Source: Campylobacteraceae bacterium
Lineage (GTDB): Bacteria > Campylobacterota > Campylobacteria > Campylobacterales > Sulfurovaceae
Reading direction: 5' to 3'
Assembly (NCBI GenBank): GCA_027079365.1
Contig: JALWVW010000077.1
Coordinates: forward strand, 1-23,310
DNA: 23,310 nucleotides
The notes beneath the pieces were generated by a model, which was not told where the DNA came from, did no database searches, and worked only from the letters and a program-made list of their open reading frames with translations. The stretch's first letter is position 1. Every line of letters starts with the position of its first letter. Made by a program: the position numbers and the translations under genes. Positions 7,306-15,012 of the stretch are shown one piece after another.

Positions 7306-7318
7306 GCAGAGAAAAATC

Positions 7319-8518
7319 CTACAAATACTCCTCCACCACCCACTCCGCAAACGGTATCGAAGAAGTAAAGGCAGGGCTGACTGCATTGAGGATGTGTACA
7401 CTCTCCCCATCTCCTTCTACGACAAAATCCTGTACCAGCTCTAGTGTGCGGGTATCGAGGAGTTGGGCGCGGATGCCGGGGGTACTCCAGTGGTCGTAGG
7501 CGCTGTGATCCATATCTTTGGTGAGTTTTTTAGCCAGAGTGATCAGATGCCCTTTGGCGTACTTTTTGACCTCTGAGATCGCCAAGGAGCGAAAGCCAAA
7601 GGCATTGGTGACAAAAAGTTTGGCTTCATAGTAGAGGATCTGCACCATCTCATCGAGATCAAAGTTGGCAAAGCCCTTATAGTTCTCTCTCCAAAAAGCA
7701 GGGATCGCTGTAGGTCCGATCTTGGCAGCATCCTCTACGGTCAGGGTATAGTGCACTCCCAGAAAAGGGTTTGCTAGGTTGGGTACGGGGTAGATATTGG
7801 TGGTCAGTTGGCTCACATTGTCACTGTCTTTGAGATAGATACCCTTGAAAGGGATGATGACATACGCTTGCGAGAAGCCAAAATCCTCGGCGATCTTGTC
7901 GGCATAGAGTCCTGCGCAGTTGATGAGCTTTTTGTACGCGATCATCCCTGTAGTCGTGCCTATCCTTCCCTTGCCTATCTGCCACTCATAGGCAGTCTGG
8001 GTGCGGATCTCGATCCCCATCTCTGTCGCCACTTTGGCAAACTCCAGCGTCACTGCTTTGGGGTCTACCGTAGCGGTGGTGGGTGAATAGAGGGCTTTTT
8101 GATAGGTTTTGATGTTGGGGTACTGTGTTGCCAATTCTTCCTCTGTAAGCCACTCTAACGCTACACCATTGGTATCTCCTCTGCGCTTGAGTTCCTCTAG
8201 AGCCGAAAGTTCCGCTGCATCGGTGGCGATCACCACTTTGCCACTGGGATTGATCGCCAAGCCACGCTCCTGACAGAAAGCATGCATCGCGCGGTTGCCC
8301 TCTCGGGTGAAACGAGCTTTGAGAGAGTCCGCTGTATAGTAAAACCCTGCATGCAGTACCCCGGAGTTTCTACCGCTGCTGTGCATGGCAGGTGCTGACT
8401 CTTTCTCTATGAGGAGTATGCTGGCAGAAGGGTCACGCTTTTTGAGGGTGATGGCGATGTTGAGCCCGATGATACCGCCACCGATAATGAGATAGTCTAC
8501 TGCATCTTGTCTGTCCAT
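7319..8518 (-). CDS. lhgO: L-2-hydroxyglutarate oxidase-like FAD enzyme
   Basis: A 399-residue flavoprotein of the DAO superfamily. The N-terminal FAD-binding motif is LIIGGGIIGLNIA with Glu at the end of the second strand (LLIEKES), followed by SSGRNSGVLHAGFYY, typical of LhgO/L2HGDH. GPTAIPAFWRE and GIRAQLLD are the expected C-terminal signatures. The family oxidises L-2-hydroxyglutarate to 2-oxoglutarate and passes electrons to the membrane quinone pool. One oddity: the usual PFRGEYY-type motif reads PFKGIYLK, lacking the acidic residue, so substrate preference may differ. The ATG has AAGGA 7 bases upstream. It is 16 bases downstream of psuG and probably the last gene of the TRAP/psu cluster. 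Confidence 0.88.
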   Translation of the reverse strand: MDRQDAVDYLIIGGGIIGLNIAITLKKRDPSASILLIEKESAPAMHSSGRNSGVLHAGFYYTADSLKARFTREGNRAMHAFCQERGLAINPSGKVVIATDAAELSALEELKRRGDTNGVALEWLTEEELATQYPNIKTYQKALYSPTTATVDPKAVTLEFAKVATEMGIEIRTQTAYEWQIGKGRIGTTTGMIAYKKLINCAGLYADKIAEDFGFSQAYVIIPFKGIYLKDSDNVSQLTTNIYPVPNLANPFLGVHYTLTVEDAAKIGPTAIPAFWRENYKGFANFDLDEMVQILYYEAKLFVTNAFGFRSLAISEVKKYAKGHLITLAKKLTKDMDHSAYDHWSTPGIRAQLLDTRTLELVQDFVVEGDGESVHILNAVSPAFTSSIPFAEWVVEEYL

Positions 8519-8534
8519 TGTCTGTTCCTTCTCT

Positions 8535-9458
8535 TTAGAGTTTTGTATATGCTACGGCCAATTTGGCTGCCAATCGTGCATTGTTATAAACCAGTTCTAT
8601 GTTGGAGCGCAAGGAGTCTCCACCTGTCAGCTCTTTGACCATTGCCAACAAAAACGGAGTGCTCTCTTTGCCTGTGATACCCCGTGTATTCGCTTCTTTG
8701 AGAGCATGCTCTATGGCGTGATTAATGGTATCAAAATCCATCTCAAATGCCTTGGGGACAGGATTGGCTACGACGATACCACCATGCAGGTCCAGATCCC
8801 ACTTTGCCTTGAGTGCTACGGCGAGAGCCTCGGGGGTTTGGATAGTGTAGTCGACACCATGCCCACTTTTGCGTGTATAAAATGCCGGAAGCTCCTCAGT
8901 CTGATACCCAACCACCGGCACACCCTTGGTCTCCAGATACTCCAGTGTCAAAGGGATATCCAGGATCGATTTGGCACCCGCACATACCACGGCTACATCG
9001 GTTCTTCCCAGCTCTTCGAGATCGGCAGAGATATCAAAGGTGTGCTCTGCTCCCCGGTGTACCCCTCCGATCCCACCAGTAGCAAATATCTTGATCCCTG
9101 CCAGATTGGCGATGATCATGGTAGAGGCTACTGTCGTAGCACCGTCCAGCTTATAGGCGATGATAAAGGGGATATCTCTTCGGCTGGTTTTGACGACATC
9201 TTGACCTGCTTTTCCCAGCCTATCGATCTCTTCGTGTGTCAATCCGACCTTCAATCGCCCTTGAACGATGGCGATCGTCGCAGGTATTGCCCCGCCCTCT
9301 CGGATGATCTTCTCTACGGTGAGGGCTGTCTCTACATTCATCGGATAGGGCATCCCATGAGAGATGATTGTGGACTCAAGCGCCACGACTGGTTTGCCCT
9401 TTTCGAGTGCTTCTCGTACCTCACTGCTGATGTCGATATATGCTTCATAAGCCTGCAT
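8535..9458 (-). CDS. psuG: Pseudouridine-5'-phosphate glycosidase
   Basis: A 307-residue enzyme that cleaves the C-C glycosidic bond of pseudouridine 5'-phosphate to uracil and ribose 5-phosphate. Family motifs are strong: VVALESTIISHGMPYP, ATGGIGGVHRGAEHTFDISADL and GAKSILDIPLTLEYLE. The active-site residues reported for the E. coli enzyme (Glu31, Lys93, Asp149, Lys166) match Glu28, Lys90, Asp146 and Lys163 here with a constant offset of three. AAAGGA is 6 bases from the ATG. It lies 16 bases downstream of the pseudouridine kinase gene, so the two catabolic steps are co-expressed. Confidence 0.96.
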   Translation of the reverse strand: MQAYEAYIDISSEVREALEKGKPVVALESTIISHGMPYPMNVETALTVEKIIREGGAIPATIAIVQGRLKVGLTHEEIDRLGKAGQDVVKTSRRDIPFIIAYKLDGATTVASTMIIANLAGIKIFATGGIGGVHRGAEHTFDISADLEELGRTDVAVVCAGAKSILDIPLTLEYLETKGVPVVGYQTEELPAFYTRKSGHGVDYTIQTPEALAVALKAKWDLDLHGGIVVANPVPKAFEMDFDTINHAIEHALKEANTRGITGKESTPFLLAMVKELTGGDSLRSNIELVYNNARLAAKLAVAYTKL

Positions 9459-9474
9459 GACATTTCCTTTTTCT

Positions 9475-10434
9475 TTATAATTTCTGATGGGTAAACTCCA
9501 GATCTTCCATCATCGCTTCGACACTGCGTGAAGCGATCTCTGGATGGATGGTGTCCTCTGAGAGTATTGTCATGAGTGAGGCACCCATGGCAAACCTGAC
9601 GGCATCTTCTGTCTCTTTCTGCTTACATAAGCCATAGACCAGACCCGCTGCGAAAGCATCGCCTGCACCCGTGGCACTGACCATCTCAACAGATGCAGAG
9701 GTGATGATCCCCTCTTTGTTTCGGGTCTTATAATACACGCCCTCGGCTCCCATCGTGATAAAACTATGCTGTACACCTTGCTCCATAAAGTACCTGCCTA
9801 CTTTTTGCAGATCTTTCTCTGTGTGTATAGCGATACCCGACAAGACCTCTGCTTCGAGTTTGTTGGTTTTGATGGTATGAAAATGTCCCAACAAGTACTT
9901 TGCCTTCACTGCCTTATTGGCTGAGACAGTATCCAGGACAAAAGGCACATCATACTGCGTCACAAGATACTCTAAAATCTCCGGAAGATTGGTATCGACG
10001 ACACAAAAGCGTGCATTTTTGATGATACTAGCATGCTTTTGTATATATGCTACATCAAGTCTGTGTAAAATATCCATGTGGGCGATCCCGACATGCATAT
10101 CCCGTGTCTCATTCAACACAGACAGATAGGTAGAAGTAGGCGCATCGACTACCAGTGCCTCTTCCATATCAAGTCCGATGGCTTTGGCATGATCCAGCAC
10201 CCTCTTGCCGTGGGCATCATTCCCCACCACACTCAAAAACTTTGTCTCTATTCCCAGTCTGGTGAGATTTTCTGCGATATTCCTACCTACGCCACCCAGT
10301 GAAGTCTTGACCACGCCAGGATTGGAATCTCCGAGGAGGAGCTCTTCATTGGGATACCCTTCTATATCAATATTGGATCCACCGATGACACATATATAGG
10401 GGGTGCGAGGTGTGTCTGTTTTGTTTTGGGTCAT
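9475..10434 (-). CDS. psuK: Pseudouridine kinase, PfkB family
   Basis: A 319-residue ribokinase-type sugar kinase. The N-terminal PfkB signature is GGVGRNIAENLTRLG from residue 47; the C-terminal signature SATGAGDAFAAG ends near residue 264, with Asp259 as catalytic base. On its own the sequence says only PfkB kinase; the immediate downstream psuG makes pseudouridine the likely substrate (phosphorylation at the 5' position). The start ATG has only a weak AAGAG upstream. It is separated from the LUD gene by 70 bases on the same strand, a gap with a weak GCCT/AGGC hairpin and A/T-rich boxes, so a secondary promoter is possible. Confidence 0.9.
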   Translation of the reverse strand: MTQNKTDTPRTPYICVIGGSNIDIEGYPNEELLLGDSNPGVVKTSLGGVGRNIAENLTRLGIETKFLSVVGNDAHGKRVLDHAKAIGLDMEEALVVDAPTSTYLSVLNETRDMHVGIAHMDILHRLDVAYIQKHASIIKNARFCVVDTNLPEILEYLVTQYDVPFVLDTVSANKAVKAKYLLGHFHTIKTNKLEAEVLSGIAIHTEKDLQKVGRYFMEQGVQHSFITMGAEGVYYKTRNKEGIITSASVEMVSATGAGDAFAAGLVYGLCKQKETEDAVRFAMGASLMTILSEDTIHPEIASRSVEAMMEDLEFTHQKL

Positions 10435-10504
10435 GGGCAGCTCTTTTGTATCATGGTTAGGTTATAAAAACATTTTATCCAAAATTGCCTATCAGGCTAT
10501 TGGC

Positions 10505-11101
10505 TCAGTACCCCAGTTCTTCACCTACGATAATGATCGTCGTCCTTCCCGGCTTGTCTGCAGTGATAAAAGCAAACTTGTTGGCGATATTCTCTTCGTT
10601 GTATCGTGGTTCTTTGCCCATGGAGATCGCTTTGGCATTCATGCGTTCGATATTTTTGGGTGCAGCGATCCCACGGATACGGCCAAAGCCCTCTTTGACA
10701 CTCTCGACAATCTTGTTTTTACTGACAATCAGGAGCACTTTACGCGGGCCAAAGATCTGTGCGGCTACCCTGTTGCCATCCCCATCAGCATTGACCAGCT
10801 CTCCCTTTTGGGTGATAGCATTGCAGCTGGTGATATAGAGATCACTCACCAGCCCTTGTCTTCGACGCTCCAGATTCTCCTCCATAGTGATACCCGGCTC
10901 ATACTGGTTGGAGAGCCGTATCTCCTCCTGCTGTGTCAGCCATTCCAGCAACCCGATCTGCTGTACGGTAGTGGAACCACCCAGCCCGATATGCATCCCG
11001 GACTCAACAAAGCCTTTAGCAATCTCTAAAGCTTCCGACCCTGTGGCTACTTCTATCACCTCGAAACCATTTTTTCTGAGATTCTCTATCGTTGTAAGCA
11101 T
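10505..11101 (-). CDS. LUD-domain (LutC/YkgG-like) protein
   Basis: A 198-residue single-domain LUD (formerly DUF162) protein. GLGGSTTVQQIG near residue 40 is the conserved glycine/serine loop, VSDLYITSCNAITQKGELVN is the typical central stretch, and QIFGPRKVLLIVSKNKIV the usual end. LUD proteins occur with lactate and other hydroxy-acid oxidation complexes (LutABC), but stand-alone copies have no settled biochemical role. I chose the ATG at 11099-11101 because AAGGAG sits 6 bases upstream, overlapping the stop of the TRAP permease gene, which implies translational coupling; an earlier ATG at 11138-11140 would lie inside the permease gene. It may act on the compound the transporter brings in. 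Confidence 0.88.
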   Translation of the reverse strand: MLTTIENLRKNGFEVIEVATGSEALEIAKGFVESGMHIGLGGSTTVQQIGLLEWLTQQEEIRLSNQYEPGITMEENLERRRQGLVSDLYITSCNAITQKGELVNADGDGNRVAAQIFGPRKVLLIVSKNKIVESVKEGFGRIRGIAAPKNIERMNAKAISMGKEPRYNEENIANKFAFITADKPGRTTIIIVGEELGY

Positions 11102-11111
11102 CTCATTCTCC

Positions 11112-13070
11112 TTATACCTGTGCAAGTGCGGGTTTGGCACCTACTACTTTTTTGTGCAGGAACATAGTGACCACAAAAAGAGTGATCCCTACAATATGCA
11201 CATCAGGAACCAGGTCAAAATGACCCTCCAGACCCAGCAATGAGTCTTGTGAAAGAAGCAGCAAGCTACTCATCCCAAACAGCAGGCGCTCCCAAATCGC
11301 TAATTTATGATCCCAGAAATTCTCCACAAAGGTGGTAAATGCCACCAGCCCTACCATCGCAAATCCAAAGACCTCAAAACGCTCAGGCCATGTGCCTGCT
11401 ACCAGCGGAGAAAAGGCAAAGAGCAGTGGCACGATATAGAGCCCCTTGCCCAGTACCCATGACTGGAGCCCCGTCTTCATAGGATGGGTTCCTGCGATCC
11501 CCGCTGCGGCAAAGGCTGCCAGGCAGACCGGCGGTGTGAGGTTGGAGTCCTGAGAAAGCCAAAAAATGATCAGGTGTGCTGCAAGCAGGTAGTTGACCGC
11601 TTCAGGTACTACGACACCTGCCCCTACCAGTGCTGCCATCTCAGGAGAAAGCATCAATCCCACCAGTGCCGGAGCGGAAAGTACAGCCAACACCACATAG
11701 GATGCGGTCACTGGAAGCCCCATTCCCAATATCAGTGAAGCAATAGCGATCAAAAACAGGGCAATGATCAGCTGTCCTTGCGACCACTCCATGATCAGCT
11801 GGGAAAAGATCACCCCGATACCGGAGATATTGATCGCACCTACAATGATACCGACCCCCACCAGCAAGACACCCGTAACAATCATATTTTTGCTGCCCAG
11901 CGCCAAAGCATCAAGGACTTCTCTGATCCCCATGCGTTTCTTTTTGGTCAGCCAGGAAGAGCCGATGATCGCAATAATAGCGATACCTGCAGCATAGGTA
12001 GGCGTAAAGCCGTAAATTAGTAGTCCGATCAGGGTTGAGAGCGGGATCAAGAAATGCGCCCCTTCTCTCAGAATCGGCATCAATTCTGTATCAGTCTGCT
12101 GTATCTGCAGATTGTGCTTCTTGGCATGGATATGGATATAGAACCCTATCGAAGCAAAATAAAGGATGGCAGGCAGGATAGAGACCACGATGATTGTCAC
12201 AAAAGGGATCTGTGTGATCTGCGCCATGATAAAGGCTCCCGCTCCCATGATGGGCGGCATGATCTGTCCTCCGGTAGAGGCTGCTGTCTCCACACCTGCA
12301 GCAAAGATCGGTTTGAAGCCGTTGCGTACCATCATCGGGATGGTGATAGAGCCTGTGGAGACGGTGTTGGCCACGGCTGAGCCAGAGATTGTCCCCATCA
12401 ATGCCGAGGAGAAGACCGCCACATGTCCCGCACCCCCACGAAAACGCGAGGTCAGTACCGTAGAGAGATCGACGATAAAATCCCCTGCCCCGCTTTTGAG
12501 CAAAAAGGCAGCAAAAAGGATAAACATAAACACATAGGTAGAAGAGATCGTAGCGATCGACCCGAAGAGACCCTCCGAAGTAAAATACATACGGTAGAGA
12601 AAACGGGAAACTGTCATGCCTCCAAAGGCAAAGACACCTGTCAGTAACTTACCAAAGTAGAGGATATAGCCGATCGCAGTCAGCATGATCGCCGGGATAA
12701 TCAGCCCTGTGGTTCTACGGACGATCTCTATGGAGAGTAGAATAGAGAGTACCGAAACGGCCAAATCCCAAAAGCGCATGGTGCCGTCGGCCTCCTGATA
12801 CAGTGACTCTTCAAATCCCATCAGATAAAAGAAGGGGATCAATGCCAACAGTGCCAAGAGAATATCAAACAGCGGGACACGATCCTCATCTGAACTCTTG
12901 AATACCCGATAGCTCAGAAAGCCTAGCGATGCGAGAAAAGAGAAGTGCGCAGCATTGAACCAGAGGTCACTCAGTCCTCCTCTGATATTGATATAAAAAT
13001 GAAAGATCGAGATCGCAATGGCATAGATATAGATGAATTTTTCCATCTTCTGTTTACTGACACTCCACAT
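11112..13070 (-). CDS. TRAP transporter fused small/large permease (TAXI type)
   Basis: A 652-residue inner-membrane protein in which the 4-helix DctQ-like part (about residues 1-115) is fused to the 12-helix DctM-like part, the arrangement usual for TAXI-type TRAP systems. Hydrophobic segments run along the whole length. Hallmark DctM motifs are SGSAVANTVSTGSITIPMM near 229-247 and GGQIMPPIMGAGAF at 267-280, with a second LGMGLPVTASYVVLAVL motif near 455. It would use an ion gradient to import an organic substrate delivered by the binding protein encoded 129 bases upstream. The first ATG has GAGGAG 9 bases upstream; an ATG eight codons later is the alternative. The substrate is unknown; the neighbouring oxidase suggests a hydroxy- or dicarboxylate. 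Confidence 0.93.
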   Translation of the reverse strand: MWSVSKQKMEKFIYIYAIAISIFHFYINIRGGLSDLWFNAAHFSFLASLGFLSYRVFKSSDEDRVPLFDILLALLALIPFFYLMGFEESLYQEADGTMRFWDLAVSVLSILLSIEIVRRTTGLIIPAIMLTAIGYILYFGKLLTGVFAFGGMTVSRFLYRMYFTSEGLFGSIATISSTYVFMFILFAAFLLKSGAGDFIVDLSTVLTSRFRGGAGHVAVFSSALMGTISGSAVANTVSTGSITIPMMVRNGFKPIFAAGVETAASTGGQIMPPIMGAGAFIMAQITQIPFVTIIVVSILPAILYFASIGFYIHIHAKKHNLQIQQTDTELMPILREGAHFLIPLSTLIGLLIYGFTPTYAAGIAIIAIIGSSWLTKKKRMGIREVLDALALGSKNMIVTGVLLVGVGIIVGAINISGIGVIFSQLIMEWSQGQLIIALFLIAIASLILGMGLPVTASYVVLAVLSAPALVGLMLSPEMAALVGAGVVVPEAVNYLLAAHLIIFWLSQDSNLTPPVCLAAFAAAGIAGTHPMKTGLQSWVLGKGLYIVPLLFAFSPLVAGTWPERFEVFGFAMVGLVAFTTFVENFWDHKLAIWERLLFGMSSLLLLSQDSLLGLEGHFDLVPDVHIVGITLFVVTMFLHKKVVGAKPALAQV

Positions 13071-13093
13071 ATATGCTGACTCCTCGTGATAGT

Positions 13094-13132
13094 CTCTTGA
13101 GCGCTACGGAGGAGATGGGTAGCACTCAAGAG
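13094..13132 (-). other. Stem-loop in the leader of the TRAP permease gene
   Basis: CTCTTGAG pairs with CTCAAGAG, followed after one mismatch by GCT/AGC, around a 15-base loop. It sits 24 bases before the permease start and next to its ribosome site. With the neighbouring hairpin it fills the gap between the binding-protein and permease genes, a place where stem-loops often let the periplasmic protein be made in excess. Confidence 0.5.
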
Positions 13133-13144
13133 GCGATCATTCTA

Positions 13145-13193
13145 CAGGCGGGAGACGCCGGAAGCATCTCTGCAACGGCGCATGTCCTGCCTG
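13145..13193 (-). other. Nested GC-rich stem-loop after the TAXI gene
   Basis: On the minus strand CAGGC-A-GGA pairs with TCC-C-GCCTG, enclosing a CGCCG/CGGCG stem and an inner GCA-GAGA-TGC hairpin. It begins 7 bases after the TAXI gene stop. There is no T-run, so it is more likely an mRNA-stability or partial-termination element than a full terminator. Confidence 0.5.
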
Positions 13194-13199
13194 ATGGGT

Positions 13200-14216
13200 T
13201 TATTTGGCGATCAGTCTGTCAGGGATATCGATCCCCTGCTCTTTGTAGTACTTGGCAGCACCGGGGTGCAGCGGCATAGGTAGTCCGGCGATCGCTTTTT
13301 TGATATCCATGACCTTGGTAGCCTTATGCACGGTGTTGAGGAACGGAAGGTTCTCATACATTGTTTTTGTCAATAGATAGACTGTCTCGTCAGGCGTATC
13401 CTTGGTCACAACCAAAAGGTTTGGCTGTGCGATGGTGTTGATCGCTGCCTTTTGCCCAGGATAGGTGTTTTTGGCGATCACATAGCGTGTCCACACAGGG
13501 TAGGAAGCCTGGATCTTTTTGACATCTGCATCAGAGAACTCCAGATGCTTGATCTTGTCTGCCCCGATCGTCGCATAGGCATTGGTCACGGCAGAGGTTG
13601 GAGGCCCTGAGGGAATATTCATCCCCATGATCTTGCCATCTTGGAGCGCTGTAGCGCTAGGCCCATAGCCGAGGAACTGTAGATCCATCTTGGAGTAGTC
13701 GATACCCAGAGCGCTCAATACCGTCTGTCCTGAGACGCGTGTACCGGAGTTTCGCTTACCTATGGAGAACTTTTTACCATACATATTTTTCATATCCATA
13801 ATGTTGCCGGTTTTGGCGATCTCATTATAGACCACGAACTGCTCGACATTCTGCCAGAGCATAGAGACAGAGCGAAGGTTTTTTCTGGGTTTGCCCTCAT
13901 ACTTGTCTTTGCCCTGCCATGCCATAGAGCCAAACAGACCCTGAAGGATGGCAAAATCCACCTCACCCTTATCGATCATATCGACATTTTCACCGCTCCC
14001 TGCACTGGTAATGGCCGAAAATGTCATTTTGTATTTTTTGGCGAGTTTGAGGCTGGCGATCGTAGCGATCCCCACACCCACAGGATAGTAGGTACCACCT
14101 GTACTGGCGGTTGCAATGATATACTTTTTCTCCTTGGCAGCGCTCGCCTGGGTAACGAGTGCTGCTGTGAGTGCGGAAGTAAGCAGTACTTTTTTGAATA
14201 GTGATCTTTTTGTCAT
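13200..14216 (-). CDS. TAXI-family TRAP transporter substrate-binding protein
   Basis: A 338-residue periplasmic protein. Residues 1-26 are a clear signal peptide: basic MTKRSLFKK, a hydrophobic core, and an ASA cleavage site. The mature start KYIIATASTGGTYYPVGVGIA carries the TAXI family signature, with SAGSGENVDMIDKGEVDFAI following. I chose the ATG at 14214-14216 because AAAGGAG is 6 bases upstream; an earlier ATG would put 14 polar residues before the signal peptide. It delivers a substrate to the fused TRAP permease encoded next. TAXI proteins are known mostly for glutamate or 2-oxoglutarate-like ligands, but the ligand here is not determined. It is the first gene after a strong promoter and head of the cluster down to the oxidase at 7319. 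Confidence 0.95.
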   Translation of the reverse strand: MTKRSLFKKVLLTSALTAALVTQASAAKEKKYIIATASTGGTYYPVGVGIATIASLKLAKKYKMTFSAITSAGSGENVDMIDKGEVDFAILQGLFGSMAWQGKDKYEGKPRKNLRSVSMLWQNVEQFVVYNEIAKTGNIMDMKNMYGKKFSIGKRNSGTRVSGQTVLSALGIDYSKMDLQFLGYGPSATALQDGKIMGMNIPSGPPTSAVTNAYATIGADKIKHLEFSDADVKKIQASYPVWTRYVIAKNTYPGQKAAINTIAQPNLLVVTKDTPDETVYLLTKTMYENLPFLNTVHKATKVMDIKKAIAGLPMPLHPGAAKYYKEQGIDIPDRLIAK

Positions 14217-14247
14217 ATATGACTCCTTTGAACAGTTAAGATGAGGT

Positions 14248-14253
14248 ATTATA
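14248..14253 (-). promoter_or_regulatory. -10 box of the TAXI-TRAP cluster promoter
   Basis: A perfect TATAAT on the minus strand, about 31 bases before the TAXI start, predicting a leader of about 25 bases. The -35 position (TGAAAC, 17 bases away) is weak, suggesting help from an activator. The divergence from the upstream response-regulator gene end (14332) leaves 115 bases for regulatory sites; the adjacent two-component pair is the obvious candidate regulator. Confidence 0.6.
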
Positions 14254-14331
14254 TTCAAAGTGCCACTAAAGTTTCATTAATGTGTTAAATATTTATTGCT
14301 ATTCTCTCTGGTGTTACGATAGGTGGCTACA

Positions 14332-15012
14332 CTACTCCACCATATACCCCTGGCCTTTTCGGGAAAGGATAAAATCCTCTCTTTTAATTTTATCTTTCAG
14401 GCGCTTGACTACGGTTCGGAAAGTAGAATCAAGCTTTTCTGTGGTTCCCCAGATCTCCTCTTTGAAGGTATCGGTCTTGACGATCTTGCCTTTGGCGCGC
14501 ATAAGGATATCGAGTACCTGGGTTTCCCGCTTGGAGAGCTTGACGATCCTTCCCTCTTCGTAGAGCAGTTTTTCATATTTGTCGTAGGTGTAGATTGCGT
14601 TGATTCTGATATTACTTTCTCTGTCCTTGAGCACATCCTCTTTCGCTTTTTGCAGCATACCCATAACATTGTCTACATTGAGCGGCTTAACGAAGTACCC
14701 CAATACCCTGAGGTTGATGGATTTGAGCAGTTTCTCTTCGTCCTGATAGGCAGAGACGATGATAAATTTCTGCTCATTGTTGATCTTATAGATAGTCTCC
14801 AGCATCTCCATACCATCCATATTGGGCATCTTGATATCAGTCAGTACCAGATCAAATGCGGTACCGTTCTCCTGACTCTTTTTGTAGATCTCCAGCCCTT
14901 CCAGACCATCTTCTGCCACTACCACCTCTTCAAAGATCGTATTGAGATAAAAACTCAGTATCTCTCTGGCATCCTTCTCGTCTTCGCACAAAAGCACTCT
15001 TGTTCTGATCAT
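14332..15012 (-). CDS. OmpR-type response regulator
   Basis: A 226-residue two-component regulator. The receiver domain (about 1-125) has the acidic pair Glu10/Asp11, phosphoacceptor Asp59 in LVLTDIKMPNMDG, the switch Ser in FIIVSAY and Lys in YFVKPLN. The C-terminal winged helix (about 150-226; LSKRETQVLDILMRAKGKIV, then TFRTVVKRLKDKI and RKGQGYMVE) is OmpR/PhoB-like DNA binding. Its ATG overlaps the TGA of the sensor kinase gene (ATGA), so they form one system. The TAXI-TRAP promoter lies 80 bases beyond its stop, making that cluster the most likely target by position, although no binding site has been shown. Confidence 0.94.
   Translation of the reverse strand: MIRTRVLLCEDEKDAREILSFYLNTIFEEVVVAEDGLEGLEIYKKSQENGTAFDLVLTDIKMPNMDGMEMLETIYKINNEQKFIIVSAYQDEEKLLKSINLRVLGYFVKPLNVDNVMGMLQKAKEDVLKDRESNIRINAIYTYDKYEKLLYEEGRIVKLSKRETQVLDILMRAKGKIVKTDTFKEEIWGTTEKLDSTFRTVVKRLKDKIKREDFILSRKGQGYMVE

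Noticed and set aside
8706..9494. Plus-strand open frame of 262 codons
   Set aside because: Antisense to psuG, whose active-site residues all match the family.
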